Shown here piece by piece: positions 15,337 through 23,231 of a stretch of 23,516 nt of DNA. The stretch's first letter is position 1, and each line of letters opens with the position of its first letter. The translations under genes and the position numbers were made by a program. This DNA comes from JBDREF01 sp043820045 (lineage in GTDB: Bacteria > Planctomycetota > Phycisphaerae > Sedimentisphaerales > Anaerobacaceae). The stretch is taken from contig JBDREF010000409.1 in assembly GCA_043820045.1 (NCBI GenBank), positions 1 through 23,516 on the forward strand, given 5' to 3'. The notes beneath the pieces were generated by a model that saw only the letters and a list, made by a program, of their open reading frames with translations, made no database searches and was not told the origin of the DNA.

Positions 15337-15782
15337 CAGTACCAGATCGTGATTATGATGTTAGGCTCGGTTTTCTTGGCCTGAATCTCGCCCGTGACGA
15401 CATTCGTTCGCTTCACCGTCACGCCCGGATTTTCCCTCAGCCACTTGGCAATCTGCTCGTCAAGAAAGGCTATTGCGCCAGGGTGCAACTTCGTGAAAAA
15501 GGTCTTCACACCCTCGATTCGCTCCTCGCCGGAACCCGCCATTTCCTGCGACTTTTGGACCCTCACGGGCGATACACTCGGCCTGACGGCCGGTCCCGGA
15601 ATTCCGACCTTCGGTTTGGCCACCGGTCCCGGAATCCCGATTTTCGGTGCCTGAGCGGTACCGCCGCCGCCCAAATCAAGGGGTGAATGTGAGACACCCA
15701 TCCCGCTCGTGCCCGCGTTGTCGAAGGGAATCGGCTTGTCAAGGTCCTGGTTGCCAAAATTGCTGCCGTCAAAATTGTCCAT
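15336..15782 (-). CDS. hypothetical protein with Gly/Pro repeat and conserved-looking C-terminus
   Basis: A 148-residue protein I do not recognise. Residues 1-85 are low-complexity, rich in Gly, Pro, Ser and Asn, with a near-repeat PKIGIPGP (47-54) and PKVGIPGP (58-65 region). Residues 90-148 look folded: a helix pair (VKTFFTKLHPGAIAFLDEQ, then IAKWLRENPG) followed by beta strands VTVKRTNVVTGEI and NIIITIWY, the last running to the C-terminus. There is no signal peptide or membrane segment, so it is probably cytoplasmic. GAGGA lies about eight bases before the ATG, supporting the start. It sits 157 bases after the secretin gene on the same strand and 269 bases before rpsB, with a structured block in between. 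Confidence 0.7.
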   Translation of the reverse strand: MDNFDGSNFGNQDLDKPIPFDNAGTSGMGVSHSPLDLGGGGTAQAPKIGIPGPVAKPKVGIPGPAVRPSVSPVRVQKSQEMAGSGEERIEGVKTFFTKLHPGAIAFLDEQIAKWLRENPGVTVKRTNVVTGEIQAKKTEPNIIITIWY

Positions 15783-15939
15783 AGACTGTCCTCTACTAAG
15801 AATCCGATTTTGGTGATTGCCCCCTGGTGCGATACTGCCGACGATTAGGATAGAAACAACAGCGTGATTTGGCTGGTGATATCATTATTTCGCTTGTTTC
15901 TTCTGGGTTTTGTTACGCTTTGCTCTGAGCCTTGCTCAC

Positions 15940-17661
15940 TTAAGCCTTTGTTTTCTCGGGTTCCTTCGTATTTTGGGTCTTGGGGGTGTTGTCTTTGGAT
16001 GCAGATTTCTCGGCCCCGGCTCCGGACGTATCAGAGCCTTCATTCTCGGTCTTCTCAGCGCCTTCGGTCCCTTTGTCGGCGTCTGCCTGGGCTTTCCTGG
16101 CGTCGGCCAGGGCCTTCTCTGCGGCGGCTTTGGCTTCTTCGGCGGCTTTGGCCTTTTCCGCCTCGGCCTTCATATTGTTCAATTCTTCCTCGGCTTTTTC
16201 GGTTCGCTCGTTTGCTTCCCTGACGTCGATCCGGGCCTGTGCCTTCTCCACTTCGGCCTCGAGGCGCAATTGCTCGGCTTCGTCAAGCACCTGCTCGTGC
16301 GCTACCTCGCGGGCTTTGAGCCCGAACGGGTCCGTAATCATTTCGCCCAGGCCCGTCGGAGAATCCGGCTCATGTTTTCTCTGGATTGTTTTCATCACTT
16401 CATCTTTAGGCGCGCCGTCGGTCGAAATGGTAGGAGTAAGTATGAAGATAGTCTCGACCGCCCGCTGCTCGGTATCTTCGCTGCTGAACAAGTAGCCGAT
16501 GATAGGTATGTCTTTCAGTATCGGAACACCGCGGACGACGGCAAACTCCTCGTTCTTTCTTATCCCGCCGATTATCAGACTCTCGCCCTGACGGATGCGG
16601 TTTTCCTTATTCGTGATTTCCTTCCTTGTTATGATAGGCACCTGCTTGACGCCCTCGGGGGTATTCTTCGAGCCGAGTATTGCGGTGGTTTCCAGCCCGA
16701 TATAGCCGTCGCCAAAGACATGGGCCGTAACCTCGAGCGAGTCAATTACCTCTTCATATAAAGTACTTGTCTCCAAATAGTCTGATACCGTGGAGCGCAT
16801 TGTTGTCCTGTCTAACGGAACTTTCTGCATAGAGGAGACTTTGGCCGTTCCGCCGTTAACCACTTCGAGCGTCGGATTCATCAGAATCTTGAGGTAACCT
16901 CTCGATTCGAGAAGGTCAATCAGGGCCGTAAAGGTATGGCCCGCTTTGCCCGCGCTCAAAAACCCGATGTTAAGACCCATTCTGGATCGCGCCACCTCTC
17001 GCATCGAAGCCCCGGGGAACGCGGGAAGATATGCGTCGTCCTGTACCAACTGCTGAACGTCGGCTCCGAAAGCAGTCCCGCCCGGCTTCATCGTGACGCT
17101 TTCACCGAACAAGTTCTCAATCGCCAGTGTTGTTTCCCGGTCGAAGGTCATGTCCGCATAGACCTCTGATATCAGACAGTCTATCTTGACCTGAATCGGT
17201 TTGACATCTACCTGTTCGAGAACTTCCAACACCGCCTGGGCGTCTTCCTGAGCCGGACATCTCACGATCAACTGATTGGTGGCGGGATTGCTGCTGACAG
17301 TATAGTCCACCATTTTCGTCTCTTTGCCTTTGGCATCGAAAAGCTTGGTGGCGAATTGCTCGTGGATTATGTTCTTCAAGTCGTCGGATTTGTGATATTT
17401 GCAGAAGTAAGACAGCTTCCACTCCGGCGTACCGCCCACTACCTGCTCGAAGATTTTGGGCGGGGTCTTATAGACCTCGGGCACGGAAACATTTGGCTCG
17501 TCGGTTACGTTAATCTGCAGCTCGCGGAGTGTTCTTTCGGCTTCACGCTCGGTGTCTGTCTGGGCAAAAATGCTCCCCAAACCTCCGATCCCCAGCAAGA
17601 TTAGTACACCCACGGCTCCGTTTAACCATTTACTGCGGCCTTTTTGGCTAATTATGATCAT
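15940..17661 (-). CDS. secretin-family outer-membrane protein with long coiled-coil tail
   Basis: A 573-residue protein. After a basic N-terminus a hydrophobic segment (14-33, ending SIFAQ) serves as signal peptide. A small secretin N-domain follows near 118-165 (NPATNQLIVRCPAQEDAQAVLEVLE core), then the secretin pore domain at about 230-412 with VPLDRTT, QGESLIIGGIRKNE and the diagnostic VPILKDIPIIGYLF (379-392) before IFILTPTI. From 449 to about 530 the sequence is a Glu/Lys/Ala coiled coil, then a charged disordered tail to 573. Secretins form ring-shaped outer-membrane channels of type II/III secretion, type IV pili or phage export. No gsp or pil genes flank it, so the partner machine is elsewhere or absent. 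The usual short S-domain is replaced by the long tail. Confidence 0.85.
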   Translation of the reverse strand: MIIISQKGRSKWLNGAVGVLILLGIGGLGSIFAQTDTEREAERTLRELQINVTDEPNVSVPEVYKTPPKIFEQVVGGTPEWKLSYFCKYHKSDDLKNIIHEQFATKLFDAKGKETKMVDYTVSSNPATNQLIVRCPAQEDAQAVLEVLEQVDVKPIQVKIDCLISEVYADMTFDRETTLAIENLFGESVTMKPGGTAFGADVQQLVQDDAYLPAFPGASMREVARSRMGLNIGFLSAGKAGHTFTALIDLLESRGYLKILMNPTLEVVNGGTAKVSSMQKVPLDRTTMRSTVSDYLETSTLYEEVIDSLEVTAHVFGDGYIGLETTAILGSKNTPEGVKQVPIITRKEITNKENRIRQGESLIIGGIRKNEEFAVVRGVPILKDIPIIGYLFSSEDTEQRAVETIFILTPTISTDGAPKDEVMKTIQRKHEPDSPTGLGEMITDPFGLKAREVAHEQVLDEAEQLRLEAEVEKAQARIDVREANERTEKAEEELNNMKAEAEKAKAAEEAKAAAEKALADARKAQADADKGTEGAEKTENEGSDTSGAGAEKSASKDNTPKTQNTKEPEKTKA

Positions 17662-17759
17662 AGTTTCACGACCGCCATTGTAATCCCGGGCTTTACAAGC
17701 GGGTTATTGCCGTTACTGCGCCGCCCACTTGTATATAGACGGGACATCAGGTTATTGTA

Positions 17760-17788
17760 TTGCATATCTTTGTATCGTCAAGTATATT
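17760..17788 (+). promoter_or_regulatory. candidate promoter for rimO
   Basis: TTGCAT (17760-17765) and TATATT (17783-17788) are 17 bases apart in the AT-rich gap between the divergent secretin and rimO genes. Transcription would begin near 17795, about 65 bases before rimO. The -35 is weak. Confidence 0.4.
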
Positions 17789-17860
17789 ACCATCCAATTA
17801 GCGAAAATATTTCCTTTTTTTTGGGGTCAAATCGCGTTTTTTTGATATTTTGTGGAGGTT

Positions 17861-19228
17861 ATGGCAGGCAGGAGACAAAAAATCACTGTTGGTTTTGTGG
17901 CTTTAGGTTGTCCCAAGAATGTGGTCGATAGCGAAAGGATGCTCGCTGAAATTGCGCAGGCCGGCCTTCCGATAACTACTGAGACTGATAATGCTGACGT
18001 TGTTGTTATCAATACCTGCGGTTTTATTGCCCCAGCCAAAGCCGAGTCGCTCGAAGCGATAAGACGCGCCGTGCAGTGCAAGCGCAGAGGCGCAGTAAAG
18101 AAAGTCCTTGTAGCGGGCTGTCTCTCCGAGAGAATGGGCCCGGAACTTTTTAAAGAAGTTGACGGCATCGATGCTGTTATCGGTCTGGATCAGCGGGATA
18201 AAATTGCTGAGATTATCAAAAAAGTTTTTTCTACCGGATATGTTGGCGGTGATCGAGATGCCGGTCCGAATCGGCCGGCGCCTGCAATCAGTCACCATGT
18301 CCTCGATGACAGGTGCAGGCTGCTTATCACTCCGCCGCATTGGGTGTACCTGCGAATCGGCGAGGGCTGCAATCACCGCTGCTCGTTTTGCACGATTCCA
18401 GCGATCAGGGGCCCGTTCCGAAGCAAGCCCGCAGAACTCGTTATTGCCGAAGCGGAGGAATTGGTTTCAGCCGGCGCGGTGGAACTGAACGTAATCGCGC
18501 AGGATACCACCTATTACGGGCGCGATTTCAAACAGAAGACCGCGTTGCCCGCTCTTCTCAAAGCCCTTGAGAAAATCGACGGTCTCGCCTGGATTCGGCT
18601 GATGTACATGTACCCCGCGGAAATCGACGATGCACTGATCGAGACTATTGCCGCCAGCGAAAGAATCGTGCATTACCTTGATATACCGATTCAGCACGTA
18701 AACGACGGCATCTTAAAGTCGATGCGTCGGCCCGACACCAAAGACAAGCTGCATGCCCTCGTGGAGAAATTGCGCAAGGCGATGCCCGATATTGTGCTGC
18801 GCACGACGCTCATGGTCGGCTTCCCCGGCGAAACCGACCGGCGGTTTGCCGAGCTTGTGGACTTCGTCGAGTGGGCGCGGTTCGATGCGCTCGGCTGCTT
18901 CGAGTTCTATCCGGAGTCCGGCACCGCCGCGGCTCAAATGCCGGCTCAGGTTCCCGGCCCGGTCAAACAGCAGCGGCTCGAAGAGCTGATGCTCACCCAG
19001 CAGGCAATCGCCTTTGAAAAGAACAAGAGCAGAATCGGCGGCAGAGTGACTTGTCTTGTCGATTCGGCGGATGAAGGTCTTTGCCGCGGCCGGTACTACG
19101 GCCAGGCGCCCGACATCGACGGCGTCTGCATCATAGAGAGCTGCTCGGCGGGACCGGGACAATTCATCGACACGGCCGTTACCGGAACAAGAGATTATGA
19201 TCTGGTCGTTAAGCAAATGCAGAATTGA
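17861..19228 (+). CDS. rimO: ribosomal protein S12 methylthiotransferase RimO
   Basis: A radical-SAM methylthiotransferase that adds a methylthio group to an aspartate of ribosomal protein S12. The 455-residue product has the three-part layout: an N-terminal UPF0004 domain with cluster ligands C17 (GCPKN), C53 (NTCGF) and C87; the radical-SAM domain with C170-x3-C174-x2-C177 in GCNHRCSFC; and a C-terminal TRAM-like domain. The GCPKNVVDSE and IPAIRGPFRSKP stretches distinguish RimO from MiaB. ATG at 17861 is used; GGAGG ends only two bases before it, and an in-frame GTG at 17852 overlaps the GGAGG, so the exact start is slightly uncertain. It is divergent from the secretin gene, and pgsA follows 98 bases later. 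Confidence 0.95.
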   Translation: MAGRRQKITVGFVALGCPKNVVDSERMLAEIAQAGLPITTETDNADVVVINTCGFIAPAKAESLEAIRRAVQCKRRGAVKKVLVAGCLSERMGPELFKEVDGIDAVIGLDQRDKIAEIIKKVFSTGYVGGDRDAGPNRPAPAISHHVLDDRCRLLITPPHWVYLRIGEGCNHRCSFCTIPAIRGPFRSKPAELVIAEAEELVSAGAVELNVIAQDTTYYGRDFKQKTALPALLKALEKIDGLAWIRLMYMYPAEIDDALIETIAASERIVHYLDIPIQHVNDGILKSMRRPDTKDKLHALVEKLRKAMPDIVLRTTLMVGFPGETDRRFAELVDFVEWARFDALGCFEFYPESGTAAAQMPAQVPGPVKQQRLEELMLTQQAIAFEKNKSRIGGRVTCLVDSADEGLCRGRYYGQAPDIDGVCIIESCSAGPGQFIDTAVTGTRDYDLVVKQMQN

Positions 19229-19326
19229 ATTACCCCCCCCGGCAAAGCACATCCTATTGCAAATTTTCGCTTTTTCGCCGATATTGCTGCTTGTGAAGGG
19301 ATTTGCGACGGAGTAAACTTCATGCT

Positions 19327-19944
19327 ATGGTAAAGTCTATCCCGAATATTCTGACTTTCGGCCGGCTCGTGCTGACCATCATTTTTCTGGTCATGATTCT
19401 CCTGGCCCCGCCGTATTACGCCGATGGTGAAGTGCCGTTTCCGGGTTTTCTCGACGTCGCTTTCATCCTTTTTGTCATCGCCGGCCTGACCGACATCGCC
19501 GACGGCATAGCGGCCCGAAGGCTCAACGTCACGAGCAAATTCGGGCGAATGGTCGATCCTCTCGCGGACAAGATCTTAGTCTGCGGGGCGTTCATTTGCT
19601 TCGCGTTGATTGGCGAACCGAAGCTTTTCACCCTTGGTCCCGCAGCATTGGCCGTGATTCACTGGTCGGTGGCGGCCGTATTGATAGCCAGAGAACTTTA
19701 CGTTACGGTCTTGCGACACGTCGCTGAGGCCCGCGGAGTCAATTTCGCCGCGACCGCTTCCGGAAAGATCAAGATGTTCCTTCAATCGTTCGCTATCGGC
19801 ACCGTCGTCATCAAGATGGCCCACGTCCAGACCGCCGCCTGGGGCAACTGGTTCGCATCGGCGGTTTTCATACTGATGCTGACGGCCACGGTCATATCGG
19901 GTTTCAGGGCGACAAAGCGGCGGCACGGCCAAAAAGCAACTTAA
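19327..19944 (+). CDS. pgsA: CDP-diacylglycerol--glycerol-3-phosphate 3-phosphatidyltransferase
   Basis: An inner-membrane enzyme making phosphatidylglycerol phosphate from CDP-diacylglycerol and glycerol-3-phosphate. The 205-residue product starts SIPNILTFGRL, the PgsA-type N-terminus, and has the complete CDP-alcohol phosphotransferase motif: D56, D59-G60, A63-R64, G73, D77 and D81. Several membrane helices follow, and the protein ends in a basic tail. ATG at 19327 is preferred to a TTG at 19303; GGAG lies about 13 bases upstream, which is long, so the start is not certain. The related phosphatidylserine or cardiolipin synthases of the same superfamily are less likely given the N-terminal motif. 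The glycosidase gene starts 15 bases after its stop. Confidence 0.9.
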   Translation: MVKSIPNILTFGRLVLTIIFLVMILLAPPYYADGEVPFPGFLDVAFILFVIAGLTDIADGIAARRLNVTSKFGRMVDPLADKILVCGAFICFALIGEPKLFTLGPAALAVIHWSVAAVLIARELYVTVLRHVAEARGVNFAATASGKIKMFLQSFAIGTVVIKMAHVQTAAWGNWFASAVFILMLTATVISGFRATKRRHGQKAT

Positions 19945-19959
19945 AAAGGAAAGAGGCTT

Positions 19960-22260
19960 ATGAAAAAGCGATTCTTTGACGCAGCGAAACTGGTGGTTTT
20001 CTGTGCGGCGGCCGGTATGCTCACGAGCGCAACTATTGCACAAGAGAAGTTCATGCCGCCGATTTCGCAAGGCAAGGTCTGGAAACTGGCGTGGAGCGAC
20101 GAATTCGAGGGCGACAAGCTCGACGAGTCGAAGTGGGAGATATTGGGCGACTCGAAACGCCGTGACGGCTACTGGGTCAAGGAAGATTCCTACCTGGACG
20201 GCAAGGGAAATCTGCTCGTCCGCACGAAAAAGGACGGCGACAGATACACATCAGGAGCCCTGCGCACCAGAGGCAAATTCGAGCATAAATTCGGCTACTG
20301 GGTCTGCCGGTCCAAGTTCCCCACGCAGGAAGGGCACTGGCCTGCGTTCTGGATGCATGCCGACACCGTCGGTAAGATAGGAGACGAAGGCAGGGACGGC
20401 ACGGAAATAGACATCATGGAAAAACCCTGGCGCGAGGATAAAATCACGCAGAACCTGCACTGGGACGGCTACGGCAAAGAGCACAAAAGCGCAGGGACCG
20501 GGCAAATCGTAATCCCCGGCGTCAGTGAAGGCTTTCATACGTTCGCTTTGCATTGGACGCCGGAGCAATACGTCTTCTACGTTGACGGCAAAGAAACCTG
20601 GCGCACCAGCGCCGGCGGAGTCTCGCAGGTGCCCCAGTACGCAAAACTCACCGAGGAAATCGGCAAGTGGGGCGGCGACATAACAAAAGCGAAACTGCCT
20701 GATTACTTCGTCGTCGATTACGTCCGCGTCTATGACATGGTCGAGCAGGGCGGTCCGGTCTCGGCCGAAGAGACAATCCGCAGGGCCGTGAGCGTCACGC
20801 CATCGCCGCGTCAGCTTGTTTGGCAGCAGCTTGAGTTCATTGGCTTCGTCCACTTCGGCGTCAACACGTTCACCGGCCGTGAATGGGGCACGGGCACCGA
20901 AGACCCGAAAATATTCAATCCCGAAAAACTCGACACAGACCAGTGGTGCCGGATGGCCAAGGCCGCCGGGATGAAGCAGGTAATCCTTACGGCCAAGCAT
21001 CACGACGGGTTCTGCCTCTGGCAGACGCGATATACGACGCACTCGGTCGCTTCGAGCGATTGGCGCGGCGGCAAAGGCGACGTGCTGCGCGACCTGACCG
21101 ATTCGTGCCGTAAGTACAGGCTGAAAGTCGGAGTCTATCTCTCGCCCGCCGACCTCTACCAGATCGAGAACGCGCAGGGCCTGTACGGCAACCTGAGCAA
21201 GTACTCCGAGCGGACTATCCCGCGCGAAGTGCCAGGCCGGCCATTCAGCGACAAGCGCACCTTCAAATTCGTCGTCGACGACTACAACGAGTACTTCCTC
21301 AACCAGCTCTTCGAATTGCTCACCGAGTACGGGCGGATTCACGAGGTCTGGTTCGACGGCGCGACCCCAAAAAGCAAGGGTGGGCAGAAATATACTTACT
21401 CGCAGTGGTACGAGATGATCCGCGAGCTGGCCCCCGGGGCGGTGATATTCGGCAAAGGCCCGGACGTGCGATGGTGCGGCAACGAGGCAGGGCGCGCAAG
21501 GGCCGCCGAGTGGTCCGTTATCCCGATAGATGCGCCGGTCGGCGAGTTCGAATGGCCCGATATGACGGCTCAGGATTTGGCGAGCGTGGGCAAGCTGCAG
21601 GATACGCTTAGCAAAGGCGGCTACCTGCACTGGTATCCCGCCGAGACCGATACTTCGATCCGACACGGCTGGTTCTGGCGCGACGAAACCCAGCAAGTCA
21701 AGACCACCGAGCATATCCTCGATGTTTGGTACAACTGCGTCGGCGGCAATTCCGTACTGCTGCTGAACGTCCCGCCCAACCGCGACGGCCTGTTCGCAGA
21801 GCGAGACTGCAAGGTGCTAACCGAACTTGGCTGGATACTCGATGAGACTTTTAAGACCAACCTGGCCGCCGGCGCGAAGGCCAGCGCCTCTGATACGCGC
21901 GACCGCGAATTCAGGGCCGCCAACGCGCTCGACGGAAATACCGACACCTGCTGGATGCCGCCGGACGGCGCGACGCAGGCCGAGCTGATGGTGACTTTGG
22001 ACGGACAAAAGACCTTCAACGTCGTAATGTTCCAGGAGCAAATCCGCTATTACGGCCAGAGAATCGCAAAGTTCGCCGTCGAGGCACAGGTAGAAGGCAA
22101 ATGGCAGCAGATAGCCGAGGGCCAGACCGTAGGCTACAAAAAAATCTGCCGTACCGAAGATGTCACCACCAACAAAATAAGAATCCGAATCACAGACTCC
22201 CGCCTCTGCCCCACAATCGCCAACATAGCCCTATACCACGCCCCGCCAACCCCAAATTAA
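19960..22260 (+). CDS. secreted GH16 - GH29 - F5/8 type C fusion glycosidase
   Basis: A 766-residue exported enzyme. Residues 1-27 are a signal peptide (KKRFF, hydrophobic core, SATIA-QE). Residues 38-260 form a GH16 beta-jelly-roll glucanase-like domain with catalytic E149-I-D151-I-M-E154 and the C-terminal DYVRVYD strand. After a linker of about 20 residues, residues 282-628 form a GH29 alpha-L-fucosidase-like domain (FVHFGVNTFTGREWG; AKHHDGFCLW; VGVYLSP), with probable nucleophile D466 in EVWFDG and probable acid/base E509 in WCGNEAG, a subfamily-B-like arrangement. Residues 633-761 resemble an F5/8 type C (CBM32-like) sugar-binding module. The frame is continuous through the junction. AAAGGAAAGAGG precedes the ATG, and pgsA ends 15 bases before. 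It could remove fucose and cut the backbone of a fucosylated marine-type glucan or galactan; the substrate is inference. Confidence 0.88.
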   Translation: MKKRFFDAAKLVVFCAAAGMLTSATIAQEKFMPPISQGKVWKLAWSDEFEGDKLDESKWEILGDSKRRDGYWVKEDSYLDGKGNLLVRTKKDGDRYTSGALRTRGKFEHKFGYWVCRSKFPTQEGHWPAFWMHADTVGKIGDEGRDGTEIDIMEKPWREDKITQNLHWDGYGKEHKSAGTGQIVIPGVSEGFHTFALHWTPEQYVFYVDGKETWRTSAGGVSQVPQYAKLTEEIGKWGGDITKAKLPDYFVVDYVRVYDMVEQGGPVSAEETIRRAVSVTPSPRQLVWQQLEFIGFVHFGVNTFTGREWGTGTEDPKIFNPEKLDTDQWCRMAKAAGMKQVILTAKHHDGFCLWQTRYTTHSVASSDWRGGKGDVLRDLTDSCRKYRLKVGVYLSPADLYQIENAQGLYGNLSKYSERTIPREVPGRPFSDKRTFKFVVDDYNEYFLNQLFELLTEYGRIHEVWFDGATPKSKGGQKYTYSQWYEMIRELAPGAVIFGKGPDVRWCGNEAGRARAAEWSVIPIDAPVGEFEWPDMTAQDLASVGKLQDTLSKGGYLHWYPAETDTSIRHGWFWRDETQQVKTTEHILDVWYNCVGGNSVLLLNVPPNRDGLFAERDCKVLTELGWILDETFKTNLAAGAKASASDTRDREFRAANALDGNTDTCWMPPDGATQAELMVTLDGQKTFNVVMFQEQIRYYGQRIAKFAVEAQVEGKWQQIAEGQTVGYKKICRTEDVTTNKIRIRITDSRLCPTIANIALYHAPPTPN

Positions 22261-22265
22261 CCACA

Positions 22266-22322
22266 GCCTGCCCCGAGCGCAGCCGAACGGGAATGAACAG
22301 CATGGGCAAGCAAGTTGCCCAT
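22266..22322. repeat. repeat fragments: CCCGAGCGCAG motif and a perfect 8-base hairpin
   Basis: The stretch CTGCCCCGAGCGCAGCCGAA (from 22268) resembles the CCCGAGCG(n)AG-type dispersed repeats found in many bacterial genomes and shares bases with the arm of the inverted repeat at 6469-6517. ATGGGCAA (22302-22309) and TTGCCCAT (22315-22322) form a perfect stem with a five-base loop. No T-tract follows on either strand. The segment fills the 72-base gap between the convergent glycosidase and RusA-like genes. Confidence 0.5.
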
Positions 22323-22332
22323 CCTGCAAAAC

Positions 22333-22896
22333 TTAAGCCAAATCAATATTACGACAGGTAACGAAAAGCACTTTCGTTTTCACACGGATCAAAAGACTAA
22401 CGAATGAGGAATCACATCCTGGTTGCAGTAAACGGTCCGTAGATATCATTAGTTTCGTTATTAGGTTGTCATCTTCGAGCAGGCAAAAGAAGGGTGCTTC
22501 ACTGTCAGCGGGCGAATCACCTTTTGGGATTGCGTTTTCGCTCTGGGGTATCCTCAGCGAATCGAGTAATGTCTTGAGTCGGTTGTCTATATCACCTGCT
22601 TGGGTAACAATTGCACCAGGAGGTTCTGGCCTTAGCATTATGATGTCCAATTCTGCGATGGCCTTCATACGAACTGATATTAAGGGACGAAAGTTAAATC
22701 CTGAGAGTTCAAAGAGACAACAAGGCTCTTCCCGTTCATTATCATCGTACACTAAGCCAGAGTCTGGACGATTACTGAAGGGGGGTTGCAAAGTCAATTC
22801 GCGCAATTGAGAATGGAATGCACGACGAAGAGCCTGCTTGTCTTTTACAGAACCATTCGCTCTTAATAGTCCCTCGTACTTTAGTGTGAATTCCAT
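22333..22896 (-). CDS. RusA-like hypothetical protein
   Basis: A 187-residue protein. Residues 101-114 (GDIDNRLKTLLDSL) and 141-147 (EDDNLIT) match the two halves of the RusA Holliday-junction resolvase active site, D-x-DN-x2-K...LD-L followed by DD-x2-I; D102, D104, K108 and D142/D143 would be the metal and catalytic residues. An insert of about 26 Ser/Pro/Glu-rich residues separates the halves, and about 80 residues precede the core, so it is longer than RusA (about 120). I recall similar hypothetical proteins, often in accessory DNA, but their function is not established. GGGAG stands upstream of the ATG at a normal distance. Its base composition looks more AT-rich than the neighbouring genes, and repeats lie on both sides, which suggests a transferred segment. 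Confidence 0.6.
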   Translation of the reverse strand: MEFTLKYEGLLRANGSVKDKQALRRAFHSQLRELTLQPPFSNRPDSGLVYDDNEREEPCCLFELSGFNFRPLISVRMKAIAELDIIMLRPEPPGAIVTQAGDIDNRLKTLLDSLRIPQSENAIPKGDSPADSEAPFFCLLEDDNLITKLMISTDRLLQPGCDSSFVSLLIRVKTKVLFVTCRNIDLA

Positions 22897-23146
22897 GGTG
22901 ACTCTCCCATACGGTTCATTTTTTCCTGTACTTTCTTATTCACGTAATATTGAGGTATGACGCAATTCAATTTCCTTTCCTGATGAGAAATATTTCTATC
23001 GGTTCATGCTTTTCCCTGTTTCGAGCCTCTGCTTTTTCACTTCTTTGGTTGGATGATATACGAAGTATGGCGTGGATTCAAAGGAAAAATGTTTTGAATG
23101 TCATGGCGCTTAGGTTCGCGGGTGGTGTCGATGTGTTAACGTAAGA
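22897..23146. other. AT-rich intergenic stretch
   Basis: These 250 bases lie between the RusA-like gene and the second inverted repeat. I see no convincing gene: a 64-codon plus-strand frame at 22950-23144 has no ribosome-binding site or recognisable motif. No hairpin or repeat stands out apart from the start of the element at 23147. Confidence 0.5.
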
Positions 23147-23231
23147 TGTCATCTCGACTGGAGCCAAAGGCGGAATGGAGAGATCTGTTTTAAATAGATT
23201 CCTCCGCTCACTGCGTTCAGTCGGAATGACA
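23147..23231. repeat. dispersed inverted repeat, copy 2 (GGAATGACA type, arms swapped)
   Basis: The left arm (23147-23186) starts TGTCATCTCGACTGGAGCC and ends GAGAGATCT. The right arm (23196-23231) reads AGATTCCTCCGCTCACTGCG and ends GTCGGAATGACA. They are imperfect reverse complements joined by GTTTTAAAT. The right arm matches the 6469-6517 arm of copy 1 in reverse complement. Here the TGACA ends point outward, whereas in copy 1 they face the loop. A stray CAATGACAG follows at about 23257. Confidence 0.7.

Noticed and set aside
15336..15782. Possible collagen-like protein from the GIPGP repeats
   Set aside because: Only two near-copies and no regular Gly-x-y periodicity beyond them.
15910..16761. 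283-codon plus-strand frame opposite the secretin gene
   Set aside because: Its Phe/Gly/Leu-rich translation is the complement of the Glu/Lys/Ala coiled-coil codons; no start signal.
20251..21714. 487-codon minus-strand open frame opposite the glycosidase gene
   Set aside because: It is antisense to a gene with clear GH16 and GH29 motifs; the translation shows no family pattern and the openness follows from GC-rich codon use.
22101..22361. 86-codon plus-strand frame ending in CPERSRTG-type sequence
   Set aside because: It overlaps the end of the glycosidase gene in another frame and then reads through a dispersed repeat; this peptide is a common false translation of such repeats.
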